DNA of 9,471 bases from Clostridia bacterium (lineage in GTDB: Bacteria > Bacillota > Clostridia > Oscillospirales > Acutalibacteraceae), in the NCBI GenBank assembly GCA_017631745.1, contig JAGBSR010000038.1, forward strand, positions 1-9,471, given 5' to 3'. A model generated the notes under the pieces. It saw nothing but the letters and a program-made list of their open reading frames with translations, ran no database searches and had not been told where the DNA came from. A program made the position numbers and the translations under genes. This document shows, in pieces, positions 4,752 through 9,471 of this stretch (the stretch's first letter is position 1; every line of letters starts with the position of its first letter).

Positions 4752-7508
4752 ATGAACGATAAATTCGGTTGTTTTTTCGGTTGGGGACCCTTCTCAAAAA
4801 AGTATGCAGGTCTGTCTCATATTGCCGAACACGAAAAATACAGCGGTATACGTTTTGATATGAATGTCACTCCCGCAATCAGCGCTTTTGACATAAGAGT
4901 ACCCAATGTTACACTGCCAAGCGCTTACCACCCTTGGCTTTGCAATGAGGACTATTCTTTCTATTCTTACAGACACGATCTTCAGTGGAAGGACAAGGTT
5001 ATTGCTGATGTATCCTATACCAAGCTCACCGATAACAGTCTTCTTGTCAGAACTGAAATTGACAACAATACCGATATTATCAAAAACTGCGTTGTCAACT
5101 ATTTTTCTTCAATTGAATATCCTCAGGATTTATATACCGAGGTTGCTCTTCCTGCTAAATGTGTTTATTGGGACGCGACAGACTACAGCGAATATGTTTA
5201 CGCTATCCCCCGCCCCTGGGACCAGCAGAATGCCGACGGCAGAAAAAAGGGCTTGTTCCTTGATAAAGCCTTCGTAAACGGCAAGGGTCTCGGTGACAGA
5301 GCTGAGAAGTGGCATATGCCTCACCGTGTTATAGAGCCCTTCGGTGCAACTAAAGGCGACAAAGTCAAGTACACCATCGATATTGATAAGGATTTTGATA
5401 ACGCCGTGCTCACTGTCAGATACCGCACAAGTGACATTCACTATGAGCAAGGCAAGCAGGTCGGAGTGCATTATATAAACAGCACAAGAACAGCAACATT
5501 CACTCTCGGCGATAAGACAATCGAGCTTGCTCCTTGTGACACACCTGAAACAGCACATATTTTCCTCGGAAAAGTTGAAAAGGGTCTTCTCGAGCTTGAA
5601 TTCATTGCTCGGGGTACAGGCGCGGCAGAGTTTGACTTTATGGCTCTCACCGAAGAAAACGACAAAGAAAATATTATTGTATATACAGAGGGCGTTAATT
5701 TCACACCTGAGATTGACAATGCAAAATGCGATAAGGGTTATCTCACCACTCTTAAGTACAATAAAATCAAGGGCGAATATAAGCTTCGCATTTTCGACGA
5801 TAACACCCGTTTCAGAGAAATCGAAACAGGTGCACTCGAAGACTGTATGACAGCGAGACTTTCCAACGCTGACGAGACCTTTGACGATGTCACCGAAAGC
5901 TTCACAGGTGCATTCAACCGCAAGCACAGCGACGAGGGCTTCTTCCACAACGCTATCAGCCATACAATCTTTATTCAGCCCGGTGAAAAAAAGGTTCAGT
6001 ACGCAGTAATCTCAAAAGGCGAAACCGAATACCTCACCGAAGAAGAATATGAAGAAATCTATCTCAAGGCTAAAGCAACTGCAATTGACATAAAGCTTAA
6101 CCCCTCAGGTGAAAAATATAAGCTCAGCAATCAGATTTTAGCTGCAACACTTATGACAAATGTGGTTTATCCTATTTATAAGCACGGTGACTATATTATT
6201 CATCACACCCCCGGCAAGCGTTGGGACTGCCTTTACACCTGGGACTCAGGCTTCATAGGTCTCGGTATGAATGAGATCGCGCCTAAATTTGCAGAGTATA
6301 TTATTGATACATACCTCAGCCACGAGGACAACCCCGACTATGCTTTCCTGCATCATGGCTCACCTGTACCCGTGCAGATTTATCAGCTTTATGAGATGAT
6401 TCAGAAGGCTGAGGATAAGTCTCATCTCCTCTCCTACTATTTGAGAGCAAGACTTTACTACCGCTTCCTTGCAGGTAAAATCAGAGGATCAACGACAGCT
6501 AAGTTCAAAAGCGGCATCCTAACAACTTATGACTATTTCTATTCAACCAGCGGTATGGACGACTATCCTGCTCAGGTTGCTATGATGAAGCAGTCTCTTC
6601 GCGATAAGGCTTCACCTGTTATCACAACCTCTCAGGTTATCCGCTTCGGCAAAATTCTTGCAATCCTCGCAGACAAGCTCGGCAAAGCAGACGATATCGC
6701 TGAGTACACTGCCGACGCTGAAAAGCTCACCGCTTCACTCAACAAATACTCCTGGGATAATGACAGCGGATATTACAGCTATGTGCTTCACGATGAAAAC
6801 TACGAGCCCGTAGAAATCTTCAGAACAAAAGACGGAGAAAACCTCAACAAGGGCCTTGACGGTATCTATCCCATTATTGCAGGTGCCTGCGATGAAAATC
6901 AGAAAGAAAAAATCATCGGACATCTTACCAATGATGGAGAAATGCACTCACCCTTCGGAATCAGCGCTGTTGATATGACGGCAGGGTACTATATGGTAAA
7001 CGGCTATTGGAACGGCAACATCTGGTTCCCCCATCAGTGGTTTATCTGGAAAAGTATGCTTGACTGCGGTGAAAGTGCAATTGCAAAAGATATTGCCCAT
7101 ATGGCACTCAACATATGGAAGAGAGAGGTTGACGACACCTACTACACATTTGAAATGGTCAACACCGTAACAGGCTGTGGCGGCTGGTTCCACAACTTCG
7201 GCGGTCTGTCAACCCCTATAAATATGTGGGCAAAGGCTTACTACTCACCCTCTACCGTCAATGTTGGCTTTGACACTTTCCTGGAGAAGGTGAAATTCAG
7301 CGAGGATAACACTCAGGCAGAAATCGTTTTCACCTACTACGGCAAAAATGAGAAGTTCACTCTGCTTGCTGTTATGACAGAGGGCAAGGAATATACAGCG
7401 ACTCTCGACGGCAAGGAAATCAGCTTCACTGATGAAAACGGCTGTCTCGAGTTCATTTTAAACAGCAATTTCAAGGATAACCATACACTCATAATTAAGG
7501 AGAAATAA
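4752..7508 (+). CDS. Large cytoplasmic GH63-like glycoside hydrolase (MGH1-type catalytic domain)
   Basis: A 918-residue enzyme with no signal peptide, so it should act on sugars already imported. Residues 1-180 and 300-440 form an N-terminal beta-sandwich. Residues about 195-300 look like an inserted jelly-roll (carbohydrate-binding-like) segment ending GTGAAEFDFMAL. Residues about 450-840 carry the (alpha/alpha)6-barrel signatures of GH63/GH37-type enzymes: RWDCLYTWDSGF (W491, W497-D498), SGMDDYP (600-606), NGYWNGNIWFPHQW (to 763) and YTFEMVNTVTG. By analogy with GH63, Asp603 is a likely general acid and Glu801 a likely general base. Residues 840-918 form a small beta domain. The true substrate (alpha-glucoside, mannosylglycerate-like or other) cannot be read from sequence. 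The gene begins an operon with a metallophosphoesterase 3 nt downstream and a DUF1653 gene; the first gene's tail carries the next gene's ribosome site. Confidence 0.85.
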   Translation: MNDKFGCFFGWGPFSKKYAGLSHIAEHEKYSGIRFDMNVTPAISAFDIRVPNVTLPSAYHPWLCNEDYSFYSYRHDLQWKDKVIADVSYTKLTDNSLLVRTEIDNNTDIIKNCVVNYFSSIEYPQDLYTEVALPAKCVYWDATDYSEYVYAIPRPWDQQNADGRKKGLFLDKAFVNGKGLGDRAEKWHMPHRVIEPFGATKGDKVKYTIDIDKDFDNAVLTVRYRTSDIHYEQGKQVGVHYINSTRTATFTLGDKTIELAPCDTPETAHIFLGKVEKGLLELEFIARGTGAAEFDFMALTEENDKENIIVYTEGVNFTPEIDNAKCDKGYLTTLKYNKIKGEYKLRIFDDNTRFREIETGALEDCMTARLSNADETFDDVTESFTGAFNRKHSDEGFFHNAISHTIFIQPGEKKVQYAVISKGETEYLTEEEYEEIYLKAKATAIDIKLNPSGEKYKLSNQILAATLMTNVVYPIYKHGDYIIHHTPGKRWDCLYTWDSGFIGLGMNEIAPKFAEYIIDTYLSHEDNPDYAFLHHGSPVPVQIYQLYEMIQKAEDKSHLLSYYLRARLYYRFLAGKIRGSTTAKFKSGILTTYDYFYSTSGMDDYPAQVAMMKQSLRDKASPVITTSQVIRFGKILAILADKLGKADDIAEYTADAEKLTASLNKYSWDNDSGYYSYVLHDENYEPVEIFRTKDGENLNKGLDGIYPIIAGACDENQKEKIIGHLTNDGEMHSPFGISAVDMTAGYYMVNGYWNGNIWFPHQWFIWKSMLDCGESAIAKDIAHMALNIWKREVDDTYYTFEMVNTVTGCGGWFHNFGGLSTPINMWAKAYYSPSTVNVGFDTFLEKVKFSEDNTQAEIVFTYYGKNEKFTLLAVMTEGKEYTATLDGKEISFTDENGCLEFILNSNFKDNHTLIIKEK
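7497..7502 (+). promoter_or_regulatory. Ribosome binding site of the metallophosphoesterase, inside the preceding gene
   Basis: AAGGAG lies within the last codons of the glycoside hydrolase gene, 9 nt before the ATG at 7512. This supports translational coupling of the two genes. Confidence 0.8.
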
Positions 7509-7511
7509 ACT

Positions 7512-9098
7512 ATGTATGAAAACATCAAGCCCTTGAAAGTGAATATCATTTCTGACATTCACTACTATTCAAGAAAAATGGGTTACACAGGTAAGGCTTT
7601 TGACAAAACTAATGCTACCGCTTCAAATGAAATGGTTTACAGCAAAGAAATACTCGAAGCACTTATGGAGCAGCTTGCTAAAGACGATGCGGAAATCATT
7701 CTTGTCAGCGGCGATACCACAAACAAAGCTGAAAAAGCAAGCCACGAGGGTGTAACAAAGCTTCTTCGTGAGCTTAAGGCTAAAGGCAAAAAGGTTTATG
7801 TCATTACTGCTACTCACGATTTTAACGGTGACGGTATGACCTATTGCTATGAAGGCGATAAAAGAAAAGCCGTACCCGGCACAAAAAGAGAAGAGCTTAA
7901 AGAGTTATACCGTGAATTCGGTATTGATGAGGCTATTGCATACCACGAAGACAGTATGTCTTATGTTGTTCAGCTCTGTGACGGTTACAGACTTTTCGCA
8001 CTCAACGACGACAGAAACCACAAAGGTGCAAGCGGTTTTTCAGATGACTGCTTCGCATGGATTACAGAGCAGATTGAAGATGCGAAGAAAAACGGTCAGT
8101 TCATCATTCCTATGACTCACCATCCCATGCTCTCCCCCTCACCTTTTTATAAGATTATCGGCGGCGGCAACATTATGGGTGAAGCTGACAGACGCATTGA
8201 CGAGTTCACCGAAATGGGCCTTAACTATATGTTCACAGGCCACACTCATATGCAGGATATCTCCTACAAATACACCGACAACGGAAAGATTTTTTATGAT
8301 ATTACAACTCCCGGTGCCGTCGGGTACCCTGCCGCTTTCCGTCAGGTAACATTTATTCCCGCAGATGGCAAGATTGATATAAGCTCCAAGGATGTTGACT
8401 GTGAAATCGGCGGCAAAAAAGTCAAGGACCACTGCGAAGATAAATTCTTCGGTATGATAAGAAGAGTCATCGCCAAGGCAGGCTCAGATATTCCCGAATT
8501 TGCAAGAATGGCTAACTCCTTCAGCGTCAAGCCCGGACTTATCTATAAAATCGGTTGGGTAATCAAGCCTTTTGCAAAACTTCTCAATAAATTGACAATC
8601 GGCAATGTTGCTCCTCTTTGCAAAAAAGAATCAGGACTTAAGAAAAAAGACTGGCAGGACATCAAGGACGAAAGAGTTGTTGACTTCATCGTGTCTCTTG
8701 TTGCTAACCTCTTCGGCGGTGACAGCCCCTACTCACCCGATACTGCCCACTATAAAATCACACTGGGCATCCTCGCTATCATCGACAGTATACTTGCAGT
8801 CTTAGGCATCAAGATAGGCAAGATTCTCAAGGGTGCTGAGTCTGTTCAGAGCACTGTTGAGCCTTTGCTTTATAACAGTGGTATCTGCGACGAGAAGGCA
8901 GTGCTTAACCTTTGGGGCGATCTGCCTGCAAAAGATCTGACCAAGCCTAACTTCATCAAGAGTAATAAGGGTCTCGGAATTATCATCGGCCTTGTGCTCG
9001 GAGTGGTTGTGTGCTCCCCCGTTATTTTAATCGCTCTGCTTGTAGGTTTCATCGTAAACTATATCAAGTATCACGATAGGTTTAACAGCTATGAATGA
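7512..9098 (+). CDS. Calcineurin-like metallophosphoesterase with C-terminal membrane anchor
   Basis: A 528-residue protein. Residues 9-290 form a calcineurin-like phosphoesterase domain that hydrolyses phosphomono- or diesters using two metal ions. Seen motifs are SDIH (D15, H17), SGDTT (D68), ATHD (100-103), MTHHPM (H203) and FTGHTHMQ (H244, H246). The usual GN-H-D/E third motif reads ATHD, so the metal-bridging Asn is Thr101; all other metal ligands are kept. Residues 300-528 are a family-specific extension of unknown role. It has a hydrophobic stretch at about 416-434 and a strong membrane helix at 488-515, followed by KYHDRF. With no signal peptide, the catalytic domain should stay in the cytoplasm, tethered by its tail. 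The gene follows the glycoside hydrolase by 3 nt and overlaps the next gene by 8 nt, so all three should be made together. The substrate is unknown; a nucleotide, lipid-linked or sugar phosphate is possible. Confidence 0.85.
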   Translation: MYENIKPLKVNIISDIHYYSRKMGYTGKAFDKTNATASNEMVYSKEILEALMEQLAKDDAEIILVSGDTTNKAEKASHEGVTKLLRELKAKGKKVYVITATHDFNGDGMTYCYEGDKRKAVPGTKREELKELYREFGIDEAIAYHEDSMSYVVQLCDGYRLFALNDDRNHKGASGFSDDCFAWITEQIEDAKKNGQFIIPMTHHPMLSPSPFYKIIGGGNIMGEADRRIDEFTEMGLNYMFTGHTHMQDISYKYTDNGKIFYDITTPGAVGYPAAFRQVTFIPADGKIDISSKDVDCEIGGKKVKDHCEDKFFGMIRRVIAKAGSDIPEFARMANSFSVKPGLIYKIGWVIKPFAKLLNKLTIGNVAPLCKKESGLKKKDWQDIKDERVVDFIVSLVANLFGGDSPYSPDTAHYKITLGILAIIDSILAVLGIKIGKILKGAESVQSTVEPLLYNSGICDEKAVLNLWGDLPAKDLTKPNFIKSNKGLGIIIGLVLGVVVCSPVILIALLVGFIVNYIKYHDRFNSYE

Positions 9099-9306
9099 GA
9101 TTAAACCCGGCAAGTACCGACACTTCAAAGGCAACGAATACGAAGTCATTGCCATAGCAAAGCACAGCGAAACCACTGAGGATTATGTGGTTTATAAGGC
9201 TCTTTACGGTGACGGAGGAATGTGGGTAAGACCCGCATCAATGTGGAATGAAACCGTGGAAAGAGACGGCGTAACTTACAAGAGATTCACTTACATAGGC
9301 GAATAA
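9091..9306 (+). CDS. DUF1653 domain protein
   Basis: A 71-residue protein that is almost entirely one DUF1653 domain: GKYRHFKGNEYEVIAIAKHSET at the start, then VVYKALYGDGGMWVRP, then an MWNETVERDG turn and a final RFTYIG. The domain is common as a small stand-alone protein in many bacteria and has no assigned function; the GKYRHFKG start and the YxALYG core make the match clear. The start overlaps the end of the metallophosphoesterase gene in ATGAATGA (9091-9098), so translation is probably coupled by stop-start re-initiation. No strong ribosome binding site of its own is seen. It is the last gene before a terminator. A link to the phosphoesterase or glycosidase activity is suggested only by position. 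Confidence 0.9.
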   Translation: MNEIKPGKYRHFKGNEYEVIAIAKHSETTEDYVVYKALYGDGGMWVRPASMWNETVERDGVTYKRFTYIGE

Positions 9307-9311
9307 AAATT

Positions 9312-9344
9312 AAAGGACAGTTCCAAGTCGGAGCTGTCCTTTTT
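9312..9344. terminator. Rho-independent terminator, probably bidirectional
   Basis: Arms 9312-9324 and 9330-9342 form a 13-bp stem (AAAGGACAGTTCC against GGAGCTGTCCTTT) with one G-U pair and a five-base loop. TTTTT at 9340-9344 follows on the + strand. On the - strand the stem runs into TTTAATTTTT. It ends the glycosidase operon and can also serve the - strand gene entering from the right. Confidence 0.92.
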
Positions 9345-9352
9345 GTGTAACT

Positions 9353-9471
9353 TTAAAATGCTATTTGTATCATGTAGCAAATCTCAAATAAACTTATCAT
9401 CATAAAAATCAGATGTAAAAAGATATTCAGTTTGCTATATTGATTCTTCTTGAATACCTTGACAATAAAAC
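9353..9471 (-). CDS. C-terminal end of a probable membrane protein (partial)
   Basis: Read on the - strand, an open frame enters from the right edge and runs 38 codons to TAA at 9355-9353. It ends KLNIFLHLIFMMISLFEI, then CYMIQIAF. The hydrophobic stretch of about 22 residues after a basic KVFKKNQYSK segment looks like the last membrane helix of an integral membrane protein. The stop lies just before a hairpin that also works as a - strand terminator, as expected for a real gene end. The region is A+T-rich and the frame is short, so a chance open frame is possible. No family can be named. Confidence 0.45.
   Translation of the reverse strand, partial: FIVKVFKKNQYSKLNIFLHLIFMMISLFEICYMIQIAF

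Noticed and set aside
5130..5963. 277-codon open frame on the - strand within the glycoside hydrolase gene
   Set aside because: It is antisense to a gene with clear family motifs, has a Cys/Val-rich translation without domain character and no ribosome binding site that I can see; a shadow of biased codon use.

Overview
The window looks like chromosomal DNA from a low-to-moderate G+C Gram-positive anaerobe. A Clostridia, probably a gut Ruminococcaceae/Oscillospirales relative, fits best. This is inferred from AGGAGG-type ribosome binding sites, sigma-A-like promoters, threonine-rich linkers (TTTEP/PTTVPTT style) on surface proteins, a DUF4474-like domain, a DUF1653 gene and a sortase-like C-terminal tail. 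I see no rRNA, tRNA, CRISPR array, insertion sequence or phage gene.

Left part (1-1010, + strand): the last codons of a probable D-2-hydroxyacid dehydrogenase are followed after 12 nt by a LacX-type aldose 1-epimerase family gene. A hairpin that can end transcription in both directions closes this unit.

Middle part (1050-4557, - strand): four genes for exported proteins. In transcription order they are two tandem paralogous secreted proteins (4488-3865 and 3831-3238, one operon with a strong promoter and a strong terminator), a membrane-anchored protein with a Thr-rich stalk and a DUF4474-like domain (3041-2049), and a very acidic protein with a signal peptide and an LPXTG-like tail (1920-1099). 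The paralog pair, the DUF4474 gene and the acidic gene each have their own promoter-like sequence, so this reads as a small island of cell-surface genes rather than one operon.

Right part (4678-9344, + strand): a consensus promoter (TTGACA-18-TATAAT), divergent from the paralog operon, drives a tight three-gene operon. It encodes a 918-residue cytoplasmic GH63-like glycoside hydrolase, a 528-residue metallophosphoesterase with a C-terminal membrane helix, and a 71-residue DUF1653 protein that overlaps the phosphoesterase gene by 8 nt. A hairpin terminator follows. At the right edge the C-terminal end of a probable membrane protein enters on the - strand.

The + strand genes point to intracellular carbohydrate processing (mutarotation, glycoside hydrolysis, phosphoester hydrolysis). 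The - strand genes build exported or surface proteins of unknown function. The best candidates for something undescribed are the surface island (a mature ectodomain with no Lys, Arg or His, and the diverged tandem pair) and the GH63-like/phosphoesterase/DUF1653 operon, whose phosphoesterase has an altered metal-binding motif.
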